Assembly (NCBI GenBank): GCA_002722295.1
Contig: PBLF01000002.1
Span: 146,284 to 210,283, forward strand
DNA length: 64,000 nucleotides
Source: Stappia sp.
GTDB lineage: Bacteria > Pseudomonadota > Alphaproteobacteria > Rhizobiales > Stappiaceae
Direction of reading: 5' to 3'
In this document: one piece after another, positions 1 to 9,481 of the stretch
Numbering within the stretch: position 1 is the first letter of the stretch
Layout of the letters: each line of letters begins with the position of its first letter
Position numbers and translations under genes: made by a program
The notes under the pieces: model-generated
The model's input: the letters and a program-made list of their open reading frames with translations, nothing else
Database searches by the model: none
Told to the model about the DNA's origin: nothing

Positions 1-1042
1 TGAGCAGGAACTCGTCGCCCTGCTCCTCGGCATTGAGCGACAGGTCCTCGACCAGTCCGTCGCCACGCGTCTCGACCAGCGAAAGCCAGGTCTCGGGATG
101 GCGTTCCGTGGCGGTGGCGAACTTGCCGTTGCCGCCCGAAAGCCGACCGTGGGCGCCCGGCCCGACGCCGACATAATCCCCGTAGCGCCAATAGACCAGA
201 TTGTGCCGGCACTCGGCGCCCGGACGGGCATGATTGGACACCTCGTAGGCGGGCATGCCGTTGGCCGCGCAGACCTTTTGCGTCAGTTCGTAGAGATCGG
301 CCCCGACATCGGCGTCGGGCACCACGAGCGCGCCCTTGCGCCACAGCTCGAAGAAGGCCGTCCCCGGCTCGATGGTGAGCTGGTAGAGCGACAGGTGGTC
401 GGCCGCAAGGCCGATGGCGCGGGTGAGTTCCGCTTCCCAGGCCTCCGCCGTCTGCTCCGGCCGCGCGTAGATCAGGTCGAAGGAGATCCGGTCGAAGGTC
501 GCCCGTGCCGTTTCGATCGCGGCAAGGGCCTGGGCCGTGTCGTGCAGGCGACCGAGGCGCCTGAGGTCCGCGTCGTTGAGGGCCTGGACGCCGAGGGACA
601 GCCGGTTGACGCCGGCGCTGCGATATCCCCGGAAGCGCTCAGCCTCCACCGAGGAGGGGTTGGCCTCCATCGAGACCTCGATACCCGGCGCCAGCGACCA
701 GTGCTTCGCGACGGCGTCGAGCACCCTGGCAACCGTGCCCGGCTCCATCAGCGACGGCGTTCCACCGCCAAGGAAAACGGAATCCACCACGCGCCCGCGG
801 GTTCGCCCGGCCATTGTGGCCAGCTCGGTCTCGAAGGCGGCGGCAAAGCGGGCCTGATCGACCTGCGCGTGCCGGACGTGACTGTTGAAGTCGCAATAGG
901 GGCACTTGGATTCGCAAAACGGCCAATGCACGTAGATGCCGAAGCCGCCCTCGGGGCGCACGGGCGCGACGGGGCGCTCCTCGCGCGCGGCGATCGCGGC
1001 GAAGCTCTCCCTGTTCTGCTGCTGGCCGTCCGTTTCGCTCAT
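1..1042 (-). CDS. hemW: HemW-like radical SAM heme chaperone (partial, 3' end outside window)
   Basis: This is a HemW (formerly called oxygen-independent coproporphyrinogen oxidase-like) protein, a radical SAM enzyme thought to deliver heme to target proteins. Reading the minus strand from the ATG gives about 347 residues with no stop before the window edge, so the C-terminus is missing. The radical SAM cluster motif CxxxCxxC is visible at Cys43, Cys47 and Cys50 (CESKCPYC), followed by the GGGTPS motif. The start codon overlaps the rdgB stop by ATGA, which implies translational coupling. True HemN is longer and has other N-terminal features, so HemW is the better call. Confidence 0.93.
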   Translation of the reverse strand, partial: MSETDGQQQNRESFAAIAAREERPVAPVRPEGGFGIYVHWPFCESKCPYCDFNSHVRHAQVDQARFAAAFETELATMAGRTRGRVVDSVFLGGGTPSLMEPGTVARVLDAVAKHWSLAPGIEVSMEANPSSVEAERFRGYRSAGVNRLSLGVQALNDADLRRLGRLHDTAQALAAIETARATFDRISFDLIYARPEQTAEAWEAELTRAIGLAADHLSLYQLTIEPGTAFFELWRKGALVVPDADVGADLYELTQKVCAANGMPAYEVSNHARPGAECRHNLVYWRYGDYVGVGPGAHGRLSGGNGKFATATERHPETWLSLVETRGDGLVEDLSLNAEEQGDEFLL

Positions 1043-1701
1043 CGTGCCTCCAGACACTCCCGCGCGAGCGCCTCGATGGCTCGCGCCCTGTGCGAAAGCG
1101 GCGGATTTCCGTCGTTTCCGCCATGTTTTTCCTCCGATGACATCTCGCCGAAGGTGGTCTCGCACCCGTCCGGGCGGAACATCGGATCGTAGCCGAAGCC
1201 GCCCTGGCCGCGCGGAGGCCAGACGGCCGTGCCCTCGACCTCGCCCCGGATCAGTTCGACGTGGCCGTCGGGCCACGCGAGGCAGAGCACGGCCACGAAG
1301 GACGCGCGCCGGTCCGCCGGATCGGTTGCCCCGGCGGCCTGCAGCTTCTCCTCGATGGTCCGCATGGCCATGGCGAAGTCCTTTTCCGGACCGGCCCAGC
1401 GGGCGGAATAGACGCCCGGCGCCCCGTCGAGGGCGGCAACGCAAAAACCGCTGTCGTCGGACAGGGCGGGAAGCCCCGTTGCCTCGACCGCGGCCCGTGC
1501 CTTGAGTTCCGCATTGGCCTCGAAGGTCGTTCCCGTCTCCTCCGGCTCGGCAAGGTTCAGCTCGCCCGCCGACACCACCTCGAGCCCGAAGGGGGCCAGA
1601 AGCTCGGAAAACTCGCGCAGTTTGCCCTTGTTGTGGCTGGCGAGGACCAGCCGTCCGGGCTCGAGCCGGCGACGGTCCGTCCTGGGTGCGCTTGCACTCA
1701 T
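1039..1701 (-). CDS. rdgB: RdgB/HAM1 family non-canonical purine NTP pyrophosphatase
   Basis: The product (220 aa) hydrolyses dITP, XTP and similar damaged purine nucleotides to monophosphates, keeping them out of DNA. The family signature ASHNKGK lies at residues 21-27 and the substrate-pocket segment FGYDPMF is in the C-terminal part. The start at MSASAPRTD sits just before the conserved beta-strand; longer readings only extend into rph. It lies between rph and hemW on the same strand, the usual rhizobial order rph-rdgB-hemW, so the three probably share a transcript. Confidence 0.95.
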   Translation of the reverse strand: MSASAPRTDRRRLEPGRLVLASHNKGKLREFSELLAPFGLEVVSAGELNLAEPEETGTTFEANAELKARAAVEATGLPALSDDSGFCVAALDGAPGVYSARWAGPEKDFAMAMRTIEEKLQAAGATDPADRRASFVAVLCLAWPDGHVELIRGEVEGTAVWPPRGQGGFGYDPMFRPDGCETTFGEMSSEEKHGGNDGNPPLSHRARAIEALARECLEAR

Positions 1702-1715
1702 GCTGTTGCCCCGGC

Positions 1716-2429
1716 TCAGCTGATGGCCATCTTCTGGAAGTCGACGAGCCGGGCAATCCCCGTCTTCGCCAGCCCCATCAGGGCGGCGAACTCGTCCTCG
1801 GAGAAGGGCGTGCCCTCCGCCGTTCCCTGGATCTCGACGATGCCGCCGGCGCCGGTCATGACGAAATTGGCGTCCGTGTCGGCTTCCGAATCCTCGGCGT
1901 AGTCGAGGTCGAGCACCGGGGTGCCGCCGTAGATGCCGCAGGAAATGGCGGCCACATGGTCCTTGAGGACCGGCTTCGTCACCATGTCGCGGGCACGCAT
2001 CCACTCGATGCAGTCGTTGAGTGCCACCCAGGCACCGGTAATCGCGGCGGTGCGCGTGCCGCCGTCGGCCTGGATCACGTCGCAATCGACGGAGATCTGA
2101 CGCTCGCCGAGCGCCGGCAGGTCGACGATGGCGCGCAGGCTGCGACCGATGAGGCGCTGGATTTCCTGCGTGCGGCCGGACTGCTTGCCGGCGGAGGCCT
2201 CGCGGCGCATCCGGTCGCCGGTGGCGCGCGGCAGCATGCCGTATTCGGCGGTCACCCACCCGCGTCCCTGACCGCGCAGCCAGGGCGGAATGCGCTCCTC
2301 GAGGCTGGCCGTGCACAGGACATGCGTATCGCCGAACTTGACCAGGCAAGAGCCCTCGGCGTGCTTGGAAACGCCACGCTCGAGCGTGACGGCGCGCAAT
2401 TCGTCGGCAGCGCGTTTGGATGGCCGCAT
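1716..2429 (-). CDS. rph: Ribonuclease PH
   Basis: RNase PH (237 aa) is a phosphate-dependent 3'-to-5' exoribonuclease that trims tRNA 3' ends. The N-terminus [12 protein letters not shown], the [10 protein letters not shown] segment and the C-terminal [13 protein letters not shown] segment match the family along its full length. The start chosen has a purine-rich stretch (GGAAAC) upstream, and reading further upstream only continues into the divergent hrcA promoter region. rdgB follows 14 bases downstream. Confidence 0.96.
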   Translation of the reverse strand: MRPSKRAADELRAVTLERGVSKHAEGSCLVKFGDTHVLCTASLEERIPPWLRGQGRGWVTAEYGMLPRATGDRMRREASAGKQSGRTQEIQRLIGRSLRAIVDLPALGERQISVDCDVIQADGGTRTAAITGAWVALNDCIEWMRARDMVTKPVLKDHVAAISCGIYGGTPVLDLDYAEDSEADTDANFVMTGAGGIVEIQGTAEGTPFSEDEFAALMGLAKTGIARLVDFQKMAIS

Positions 2430-2723
2430 GGGAGTTTCCTCTCGTCCGTGTTTCTGCCCCGTGGCGCATGCGCCTGCCGCGTGCGCCGGCCACCTCGCCC
2501 CCTGCCGGGGCGTGTCGCGTGGCCGCTTCGCGACCGTCTTAATGCAAGTCGGCGCGCGAGGAAATCGGCAGCCAGGCGAAAATCCGTCCGACGCCGTGAC
2601 GCGGGGGCTGTGACAGGACCCGGTGGCGGTCCTATATAGGGGATGAAACTCATCACGGCCCCGGCCCTCGCGGCGGCTCCGGGCCCGTGCATCGTGACCG
2701 CAAGCATGTATCGAGGAACGAAA
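2430..2723. other. Divergent rph/hrcA intergenic region
   Basis: This gap separates divergent rph and hrcA. It contains the hrcA promoter described separately. I see no inverted repeat of the CIRCE type (TTAGCACTC...GAGTGCTAA), so there is no visible sign that HrcA regulates its own gene here. Confidence 0.6.
2610..2638 (+). promoter_or_regulatory. Putative sigma-70 type promoter of hrcA
   Basis: A GTGACA -35 box (five of six to TTGACA) is followed after 17 bases by a TATATA -10 box. A transcript would start about 80 bases before the GTG start of hrcA. The -10 context CCTATATA also resembles the heat-shock sigma-32 -10 element, but no CTTG-type -35 element is in place. Confidence 0.6.
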
Positions 2724-3791
2724 GTGACCCTGGGCGTCCCTTCCGTCAGCCTGAGCGATCTCGACCAGCGATCGCGCGAGATCTTCCGGTCGATCGTCGA
2801 AACCTACCTGGACACGGGCGAGCCGGTGGGCTCGCGCAACCTGTCGCGCCTGCCCTCCATCCAGTTGTCCCCGGCCTCGGTGCGCAACATCATGGCCGAC
2901 CTGGAGCACGCGGGCCTTCTCTATGCCCCGCATACCTCGGCCGGCCGCCTGCCGACCGAGGGCGGCCTGCGCTTCTTCGTCGACGCGCTGCTGGAGGTCG
3001 GCGACCTGACCCGCGAGGAGCGGGCCCAGATCGAGGTCCAGGTCAAGGCGGCGCGCAGCGAGCGCACGTCCGAGCAGCTTCTGACCGAGGCGAGCCAGAT
3101 GCTGTCCGGCCTGTCGCGCGGTGCCGGTGTCGTCTTCACGCACAAGATGGACGCGCGCCTGCGTCACGTGGAATTCGTGCGCATCGAGCCGCGCAAGGCG
3201 CTGGTGGTTCTGGTCGCCGACGACGGGTCGGTGGAGAACCGGGTGGTGGACCTTCCCGCCGGCCTGCCGCAGTCGGCACTCATCGAGGCGTCGAACTATC
3301 TCACCAGTCTCATTCGCGGGCGTACGCTCGCCGAGGCGCGCGCCGAGCTGGAAATCCAGCGTGACCGGCACCAGAAGGAGCTGGACGAGCTCACCGCCAA
3401 GCTGGTGGAGGCGGGCATTGCGACACGTGCCGGCGACACCTCCGATGCGGGGTCGCTGATCGTGCGCGGCCGCTCCAACCTGCTTTCGCATCTGGAGGCC
3501 GAACGCGACCTAGAACGTATCCGGCTGCTCTTCGACGACCTGGAAAGCAAGCGCGACCTGATCCAGCTCCTGGCCGCCGCCGAGGGAGGGGAGGGCGTGC
3601 GGATCTTCATCGGCTCGGAGAACAAGCTGTTCTCGCTCTCCGGCTCCTCCATCGTGGTCTCGCCCTTCCGCGACCAGGACGAACGCATTATCGGCGTTCT
3701 GGGCGTCATCGGTCCGACGCGGCTGAACTATGCCCGCATCATCCCCATGGTCGACTACACCGCCCGCCTGGTCGGGCGGCTGTTGCGCTGA
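2724..3791 (+). CDS. hrcA: Heat-inducible transcription repressor HrcA
   Basis: HrcA (355 aa from this start) represses chaperone operons through the CIRCE operator. The N-terminal winged helix includes the [15 protein letters not shown] segment and the THTSAGR-like motif ([10 protein letters not shown]). The C-terminal half carries the GAF-like dimerisation domain ending in the family motif [20 protein letters not shown] chose the GTG start because GAGGAA lies about six bases upstream; an in-frame ATG 18 bases earlier is the alternative. In many rhizobia grpE follows hrcA, but here a MoeB gene does. Confidence 0.93.
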   Translation: MTLGVPSVSLSDLDQRSREIFRSIVETYLDTGEPVGSRNLSRLPSIQLSPASVRNIMADLEHAGLLYAPHTSAGRLPTEGGLRFFVDALLEVGDLTREERAQIEVQVKAARSERTSEQLLTEASQMLSGLSRGAGVVFTHKMDARLRHVEFVRIEPRKALVVLVADDGSVENRVVDLPAGLPQSALIEASNYLTSLIRGRTLAEARAELEIQRDRHQKELDELTAKLVEAGIATRAGDTSDAGSLIVRGRSNLLSHLEAERDLERIRLLFDDLESKRDLIQLLAAAEGGEGVRIFIGSENKLFSLSGSSIVVSPFRDQDERIIGVLGVIGPTRLNYARIIPMVDYTARLVGRLLR

Positions 3792-3815
3792 CACTTTTTC
3801 CCGGCAAGGATCCCG

Positions 3816-4619
3816 ATGACACTTTCTCCGGCAGAACTCGAACGCTACGCCCGCCACATCGTGTTGCAGGACGTGGGCGGCCCCGGTCAGCAGAAGCTGA
3901 AGGCGGCGCGTGTGCTCGTCATCGGCGCAGGCGGTCTGGGTGCGCCGGTGCTGCAGTATCTGGCGGCCGCGGGCGTCGGCACGCTGGGTGTCGTCGACGA
4001 CGACACCGTGTCGCTGTCCAACCTTCAGCGCCAGGTGATCCATGACACCGACCAGCTCGGCGAACCCAAGGTGGCGAGCGCCGCGGAGGCCATTGCCCGG
4101 CTCAACCCGCATGTGAAGGTGGAACCGCACCCGCGCCGGATCGAGCCCATGAACGCCATGGCGCTGGTGTCCGCCTACGACCTTGTCATCGACGGATCCG
4201 ACAATTTCGACACCCGGTATCTTGTCTCCGATGCCTGTTTCTTCGCGAAAAAACCGCTCGTGACCGGCGCCGTGGGGCGTTTCGACGGCTCCTTGACGCT
4301 GCTGAAGCCTTACGAGAGCGCCCAGGACGGAACGCCGAACCCGACCTATCGCTGCCTGTTCCCCGAGAAACCGGCGCCCGGCGCCCTGCCCACCTGCGCG
4401 GAGGCGGGCGTGCTCGGCGCGCTGACCGGCATCGTGGGGACGCTGCAGGCCATGGAGGCGATCAAGGAGATCGTCGGTTTCGGCGAGGGACTTCTTGGCC
4501 GGCTCCTTCTCGTGGACACGCGCGGAATGCGCTTCGAGACGATCCGCTACCGCTGGTCCGCAAGGAACCCGCTGAACGGCGAGACGCCGAAGCGCTATGA
4601 GGAGGTCGTGGGGCAATGA
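3816..4619 (+). CDS. moeB: MoeB/ThiF-family sulfur-carrier adenylyltransferase
   Basis: This E1-like enzyme (267 aa) adenylates the C-terminus of a small sulfur carrier (MoaD or ThiS) for molybdopterin or thiazole synthesis. Visible are the nucleotide-binding GAGGLG at residues 37-42, the LSNLQRQ arginine-finger segment near residue 70, and the catalytic-type cysteine Cys194 in PTCAEAGVLG. The zinc tetrathiolate of E. coli MoeB is not intact: only Cys180 of the first pair is present and the C-terminal pair is absent. No moaD or thiS lies nearby, so the partner cannot be told from context. Confidence 0.85.
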   Translation: MTLSPAELERYARHIVLQDVGGPGQQKLKAARVLVIGAGGLGAPVLQYLAAAGVGTLGVVDDDTVSLSNLQRQVIHDTDQLGEPKVASAAEAIARLNPHVKVEPHPRRIEPMNAMALVSAYDLVIDGSDNFDTRYLVSDACFFAKKPLVTGAVGRFDGSLTLLKPYESAQDGTPNPTYRCLFPEKPAPGALPTCAEAGVLGALTGIVGTLQAMEAIKEIVGFGEGLLGRLLLVDTRGMRFETIRYRWSARNPLNGETPKRYEEVVGQ

Positions 4620-4635
4620 GGCGGAGCATCGGCGG

Positions 4636-5382
4636 ATGCCGGTAGGCACGTTCCTGCGACGCCGCGCGGTCGAACCGCTGCCCGAGGCGCTGAGCGTCAC
4701 GGTCAACGGCGCCCCGTGCCGGATTGTCCTGCGGCGCAATCCGCGCGCCGGCCGCTATATCCTGCGTCTTCCGCCCGGCGGGGATCCGGTGCTCACGGTT
4801 CCCGCGAAGGGCACGCTGGCCACCGCCGAACGGTTCGCCCGCGACCAGGCGGGATGGCTCGCGGCGCAGCTTGCCCGCCGGTCGGATCCGGTTGCCTTCG
4901 AAGAGGGCGGTGTGATCCCGTTTCGCGGTGTGGAGCATGTGATCGCGACGACGGGCCGCTTGCGCGGGCTCGTGCAGGCGGGCGATGGCGACGACGGGCC
5001 GGAACTGCGCGTGCCGGGCGCGCCCGAACACCTTGCAAGACGCCTTACCGATTTCCTGCGTGGAGAGGCCCGCCGCGACCTCGAGGACGCCGTTGCCCGC
5101 CATGCGGAGGCACTGGGCAGGATGCCGTCGGGCATCACCCTGCGCGACACGCGCAGCCGCTGGGGCTCGTGTTCCTCGACCGGCAGGCTGAACTTCTCCT
5201 GGCGGCTTGTGCTTGCGCCGCCTGCAATCCTCGATTACGTCGCAGCACACGAGGTTGCCCATCTCGCGGAAATGAACCACGGTCCCCGCTTCTGGGCCGT
5301 GTGCCGCCGGCTTGCGCCCCATACGGAAGAGGCCCGGGCCTGGCTGCGCCGCGAGGGTGGGCGCCTGCATCTCTACGGGTGA
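4636..5382 (+). CDS. YgjP/DUF45-family zinc metallopeptidase
   Basis: The product (248 aa from this start) belongs to the YgjP-like M48/DUF45 family of soluble zinc hydrolases; the cellular substrate is unknown. The zinc motif HEVAH is at residues 205-209, with a downstream histidine in MNHGPRFW as likely third ligand, and the family motif RSRWGSCS precedes it. The ATG chosen follows a GAGGCGGAG stretch and lies 16 bases after the moeB stop. An upstream ATG overlapping the end of moeB would add 13 residues. It is probably co-transcribed with moeB. Confidence 0.85.
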   Translation: MPVGTFLRRRAVEPLPEALSVTVNGAPCRIVLRRNPRAGRYILRLPPGGDPVLTVPAKGTLATAERFARDQAGWLAAQLARRSDPVAFEEGGVIPFRGVEHVIATTGRLRGLVQAGDGDDGPELRVPGAPEHLARRLTDFLRGEARRDLEDAVARHAEALGRMPSGITLRDTRSRWGSCSSTGRLNFSWRLVLAPPAILDYVAAHEVAHLAEMNHGPRFWAVCRRLAPHTEEARAWLRREGGRLHLYG

Positions 5383-5421
5383 GGCGCTTCGGCCCGCCCG
5401 CCGTTCCGGAAGGCCGTTTCC

Positions 5422-6609
5422 ATGCTGAAGCCCGACACCTGGGCGCTGACCATCCTGCTCGCCTCGCTGACGGCGCTGGGCCCCATTTCGACCGACATGT
5501 ATCTGCCGGCACTGCCCGGCATCCTTCGCGATCTCGACACCGGTCACGCCGCCGTCCAGCTTACGCTGTCCATGTTTCTGGTCGGCTTCGCGGTGGGACA
5601 GATCTTCTACGGCCCCCTCGCGGACCGGCTCGGCCGCAAGCCGGTGCTCGCCGCCGGGCTGGGCATCTATGCGGTCGCGAGCCTCGCCTGCACGCTGGCG
5701 CCCAGCGTGGAACTGCTGATCGTGGCCCGCTTCGCGCAAGCTTTCGGCGCTGCCGGGCCGATCGTCCTCGCCCGGGCCGTGGTGCGCGATCTCTATGACG
5801 GGCCGCGTGCGGGGCAGGAGCTTGCCCGCATGGGGTCGATCATGGGGCTGGCACCCGCCGTCGCGCCCTTCTTCGGCGGTCTGATCTCGGCTTCGGGCGG
5901 CTGGCGGCTGGTGTTCCTCGTTTCCTGTGCGGCGGCCGCGGCCATTCTCGTCTCGGTCTGGCGTGGCCTGCCGGAGACGCTGAAGGCCCGCGAGGTCGCG
6001 CCTTTTTCCGCGCGCGCGCTTTTCGGCGATTTCGCCCGCCTTCTGGCCCACCCCGTGTTTCGCGCCTATCTGACGGTGGTCGCGGCGACCTATTGCGGCC
6101 TGTTCGCCTTCATTTCGGGCTCGTCCTTCGTGCTCCAGGACATCTACGGCCTGACACCGTCCGTCTATGGCATCGCCTTCGGCGTCTGCGCCGGGGCCTA
6201 TGTTCTGGGCACGCTCATCGGCCAGCGCGTGGCGCCGCGTTTCGGTGCGGAAGTGACGATCACGCTCGGCACCGGAATGCTCGCCGCCGGTGGTTGCGTC
6301 ATGGTTCTGGCGCTTCTTGGCGCGCCGTCCGCGTGGTCGGTGATAGGCCCGATGATGCTCTACATGATCGGCGTCGGCCTGACCCTGCCCCAGGCCCAGG
6401 CGGCGGCCATGATGCCGTTTCCCGAGCGTGCCGGCACGGCGTCGTCGCTGATGGGCATCGGGCAGATGGGGTCGGCCGCGGCCGTGGGTATCGGCGTCAG
6501 CGCGACGCTTGGCGGCACCGGCGTGTCGCTGGCGCTCATCATCGCCGTGCTTGGCCTTGTCGCAGCGATTTCCTTCCGGGCAAGCCGGGAGGCGCGTCGC
6601 GACGACTGA
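5422..6609 (+). CDS. Bcr/CflA-family drug-resistance MFS exporter
   Basis: This is a 395-aa, roughly 12-helix major facilitator of the Bcr/CflA subgroup, proton-driven exporters of small drugs or metabolites. Diagnostic features are the first-helix motif GPISTDMYLPALP, motif A with GPLADRLGRKP between helices 2 and 3, and the helix 5 segment GLAPAVAPFFGG. It starts 39 bases after the metallopeptidase gene and converges with the penicillin-binding protein gene, leaving only 14 bases between their stops. The substrate is not predictable from sequence. Confidence 0.88.
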   Translation: MLKPDTWALTILLASLTALGPISTDMYLPALPGILRDLDTGHAAVQLTLSMFLVGFAVGQIFYGPLADRLGRKPVLAAGLGIYAVASLACTLAPSVELLIVARFAQAFGAAGPIVLARAVVRDLYDGPRAGQELARMGSIMGLAPAVAPFFGGLISASGGWRLVFLVSCAAAAAILVSVWRGLPETLKAREVAPFSARALFGDFARLLAHPVFRAYLTVVAATYCGLFAFISGSSFVLQDIYGLTPSVYGIAFGVCAGAYVLGTLIGQRVAPRFGAEVTITLGTGMLAAGGCVMVLALLGAPSAWSVIGPMMLYMIGVGLTLPQAQAAAMMPFPERAGTASSLMGIGQMGSAAAVGIGVSATLGGTGVSLALIIAVLGLVAAISFRASREARRDD

Positions 6610-6623
6610 GGCGGCCGCCTGTC

Positions 6624-8852
6624 TCAGCCTCCGAAGATGCGGTTCAGGAGGTCGAGCGGGCTGCCGCCGTCGCCACGCCCCGGCGGCGGCTGGTGGCGGT
6701 CCGGATCGCCCTCGGCGGGAACGTCGCGCATCGGCATGTCGAGCGGATTGCCGTGCGGCTCGGCAACCCTGACCGGGCGATCGGAGACGCCGGGAAGCCC
6801 GGCCACGGGCAGGCCCTGATGGTCTGCCGCCATGACCTCCTTCCAGATGCGGGCCGGCAACGAGCCGCCGGTCGCGCGTTTCGTCGGCGAATCGTCGTCA
6901 TTGCCGAGCCAGACCGCCGTGGTCAGCGTTCCCGTGTAGCCGATGAACCAGCCGTCGCGGAAATCCTGGCTGGTGCCAGTCTTTCCGCCCGCGGGACGGT
7001 CGGGCAGGTTTGCCTTGCGCCCGGTGCCGGTGGTCAGCGTCTCGGCCATCATGAAGTTCATGTCGGCAAGGGTCGCGTGGTCGATGACGCGGCCCGGCCC
7101 GCCTCCCTGGCGCGCATAGAGCACCGTGCCGTCGGCCTTGCGGATCTGGCGGATGACGTGGGGAACGACACCGTAGCCGCCGTTGGAGAAGGGGACGAAG
7201 GCCCCCGCGATCTCAAGCGGCGTGACCTCCGAGGTGCCGAGCGCGATCGACAGGTTCGCCTTGATCGGCGAGGAGATGCCGAGCTTGCGGGCGGTGCGGA
7301 TGATCGACTTCGGCCCGACCTCGTCGGCGAGTTTCGCCGCCACCGTGTTGAGCGACAGCGAGAGGGCCTGGGTGAGCGTCACCGCGCCGCGATAGGACTT
7401 GGAGTAGTTCTTCGGCGCCCATTTGCCGAAGCGCACCGGCTCGTCGACGCGCACCGTGTCGGGCGTCAGCCCCCGTTCGAGCGCGGCGAGATAGACGAAC
7501 GGCTTGAACGCCGAACCTGGCTGGCGGTGGGCATTGACGGCCCGGTTGAACTGGCTGGTGCCGTAGTCGCGCCCGCCCACCAGCGCCTTGACCGCGCCGC
7601 CGGCGTCGAGCGTCACGATCGCGCCCTGGCGCACGCCGAGCTTGGCGCCTTCCTCTTCAAGGGAGCGGCGCAGCGAATCCTCGGCCACGATCTGCATGCC
7701 CAGGTCGATGGTCGTGTCGACGATAATGTCGGAGTCGATGGCGCCCACGTAGCTCGGCAGGAGTTCCATCACCCAGTCCGCGACGTAGTTCTCGCTGGCG
7801 CTGGTGTGGTGCGAGACGACGTTCATCGGCGCGGCGATGGCATCGCGCGCTTCGGCCTCCGTGATGTAGCCTTCCTCTGCCATGGCGCCCAGGACGAGGG
7901 CGGCGCGCTCGGCGGCGAGATCCGGGTTGCGCGTCGGCGCGTAGCGCGACGGTGCCTTCAGGAGGGCGGCGAGGGTCGCCGCCTCGGCGAGCGAGACCAT
8001 GCGCGCGGACTTGCCGAAATAGCGCCGCGCGGCGGCATCGACACCATAGGCGCCCGCCCCGAAGTAGACCCGGTTGAGATAGAGCTCGATGATCTCGTTC
8101 TTGGAATAGGTGGCCTCGAGCCACAGCGCCAGGACCGCTTCCTGCACCTTGCGCCGCAGCGTGCGTTCGGGTTCCAGGAACAGGTTCTTGGCAAGCTGCT
8201 GCGTGAGCGTCGAGCCACCCTGAACCAGCCGCCCGCTGGTGAGGTTGGTGAGAACGGCGCGTCCCAGGCCGAGCGGGTCGAGCCCGAAGTGGGAGCGGAA
8301 GCGCCGGTCCTCGATGGCGATCACCGCCTGCGGCAGATAGGGCGGGAGCTGTTCGAGCCTCACAGCCTCGCCGCCGGTGTCGCCGCGATTGGCCATCAGC
8401 GAGCCGTCGGCGGCGACGATGCGCACGTTGGGCGGGCGCTGGGGCACCTTCCATTCGGATGTGGGGGGCAGCCAGGCGGCGTAGTAGGCCAGCACGCCCA
8501 CGAGGCCGATGCCGCCCCAGATGCACAGCACGAAGCCCCAGTAGAGCAGCCGGCGCAGACCACCGACGATGCCGCCGCGACGACCGCTTCCCCCGCCGCG
8601 CCCGGAGCGTGAACGTCCCTTGCCTCGCCGGGCCGGGCCGGCCTTGCGGCGGGTGCCCCTGGTCTTGCGTGGTTGCTTGGGCGTGCCTGTCTCGGCCTCG
8701 GACTTGCGGCGAGAAGGCTTGCGCTGCTTCTCGCGCGCCCCGCTGCCCGTCTCCCCGGGACGGTCGGCGCGCGTCAGACGCATGTCCAGCGTCGCGCCGC
8801 CCCCGTCGAGGCGCGGCTCCCGCCGTCCGCCGCTGGACGATCCTCTGGCCAT
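6624..8852 (-). CDS. Class A penicillin-binding protein (PBP1A family)
   Basis: This bifunctional peptidoglycan synthase (742 aa) has a very basic, low-complexity cytoplasmic tail of about 95 residues rich in Arg, Lys and Gly. One transmembrane helix follows (about 97-125), then a family 51 glycosyltransferase domain. That domain has its catalytic Glu in EDRRF near residue 181 and the QGGSTLTQQLAKN motif. The transpeptidase domain carries Ser447 in GSAFK, an SLN motif and KTGTS near residue 624. I chose the MARGSSSG start; upstream codons read into a non-conserved region. An LpoA-like lipoprotein is encoded about 10 kb away. Confidence 0.92.
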   Translation of the reverse strand: MARGSSSGGRREPRLDGGGATLDMRLTRADRPGETGSGAREKQRKPSRRKSEAETGTPKQPRKTRGTRRKAGPARRGKGRSRSGRGGGSGRRGGIVGGLRRLLYWGFVLCIWGGIGLVGVLAYYAAWLPPTSEWKVPQRPPNVRIVAADGSLMANRGDTGGEAVRLEQLPPYLPQAVIAIEDRRFRSHFGLDPLGLGRAVLTNLTSGRLVQGGSTLTQQLAKNLFLEPERTLRRKVQEAVLALWLEATYSKNEIIELYLNRVYFGAGAYGVDAAARRYFGKSARMVSLAEAATLAALLKAPSRYAPTRNPDLAAERAALVLGAMAEEGYITEAEARDAIAAPMNVVSHHTSASENYVADWVMELLPSYVGAIDSDIIVDTTIDLGMQIVAEDSLRRSLEEEGAKLGVRQGAIVTLDAGGAVKALVGGRDYGTSQFNRAVNAHRQPGSAFKPFVYLAALERGLTPDTVRVDEPVRFGKWAPKNYSKSYRGAVTLTQALSLSLNTVAAKLADEVGPKSIIRTARKLGISSPIKANLSIALGTSEVTPLEIAGAFVPFSNGGYGVVPHVIRQIRKADGTVLYARQGGGPGRVIDHATLADMNFMMAETLTTGTGRKANLPDRPAGGKTGTSQDFRDGWFIGYTGTLTTAVWLGNDDDSPTKRATGGSLPARIWKEVMAADHQGLPVAGLPGVSDRPVRVAEPHGNPLDMPMRDVPAEGDPDRHQPPPGRGDGGSPLDLLNRIFGG

Positions 8853-9081
8853 CGTTTTCGTGTTTCCGGTATTGGTGCGGGCGCGGCCCGCGTTCCCCTT
8901 TCGTATCCCCTCCCTCCAGCCTAAATGCGGCAATTTAAGGGGGGGTTAAGCATGAGCGGGCGGAGCCGATGCCCCCGTCCACCGGCGTGCGCTTTACACC
9001 GTGGAGCGTGGCGGATACGCCTGAAGAGGACAAACGCACCCGTCGGCCGACCGGTGCGGCATCATGAAAAGGGGAGAGGGC

Positions 9082-9393
9082 ATGGCCAAGGGATACTGGA
9101 TCGGTCGCGTCGATGTGACCGACTTGGAGGGCTACAAGGCTTATGTGGCGGCCAATGCGGAGCCGTTTCGCGCCTATGGCGCGCGTTTCCTCGTGCGTGG
9201 CGGGGACTTCGAGTGCATGGAAGGCGCCGCGCGTGCCCGCAACGTTGTGATCGAGTTCGACAGCTACGAACAGGCCCTCGCCTGCTACAGGTCGGATGGC
9301 TACAAGCACGCCAAGTCGCTTCGGGAGCATGCCTCGGTCGCCGACATCATCGTCATCCAGGGCTACGACGGGCCGCAGCCCGGTGACGCCTGA
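9082..9393 (+). CDS. DUF1330 family protein
   Basis: This 103-aa protein belongs to DUF1330, small dimeric alpha/beta-barrel (ferredoxin-like) proteins of unknown function. Recognisable features are the N-terminal KGYWIGRVDVTD strand, the YKAYVAAN helix and the VIEFDSYEQALACY segment. The ATG chosen lies just after a GGGGAGAGG ribosome-binding site. The gene stands alone, followed by a strong hairpin terminator. Confidence 0.88.
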   Translation: MAKGYWIGRVDVTDLEGYKAYVAANAEPFRAYGARFLVRGGDFECMEGAARARNVVIEFDSYEQALACYRSDGYKHAKSLREHASVADIIVIQGYDGPQPGDA

Positions 9394-9426
9394 CCGCCGG
9401 CAAGGCCCGCGCGCCGTGCGAACATG

Positions 9427-9463
9427 AAAACGCCCGGGTCGCGTGAGCGGCCCGGGCGTGTTT
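9427..9463. terminator. Bidirectional rho-independent-type terminator
   Basis: A perfect nine-base stem (ACGCCCGGG / CCCGGGCGT, 12-base loop) has an A-run on its left and TTT on its right. It lies between the convergent DUF1330 and OlsB-like genes and could serve both. Confidence 0.75.
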
Positions 9464-9481
9464 CGTTCCGGCGCGGTGGTG

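Noticed and set aside
98..1192. Long plus-strand frame over hemW
   Set aside because: It is an antisense shadow: the minus strand encodes an intact HemW with its cluster cysteines, and the plus-strand product has no recognisable motif.
6093..8612. 839-codon plus-strand frame over the exporter end and the penicillin-binding protein gene
   Set aside because: High G+C makes long antisense frames common; the minus-strand protein carries all catalytic motifs of a class A PBP, the other frame none.
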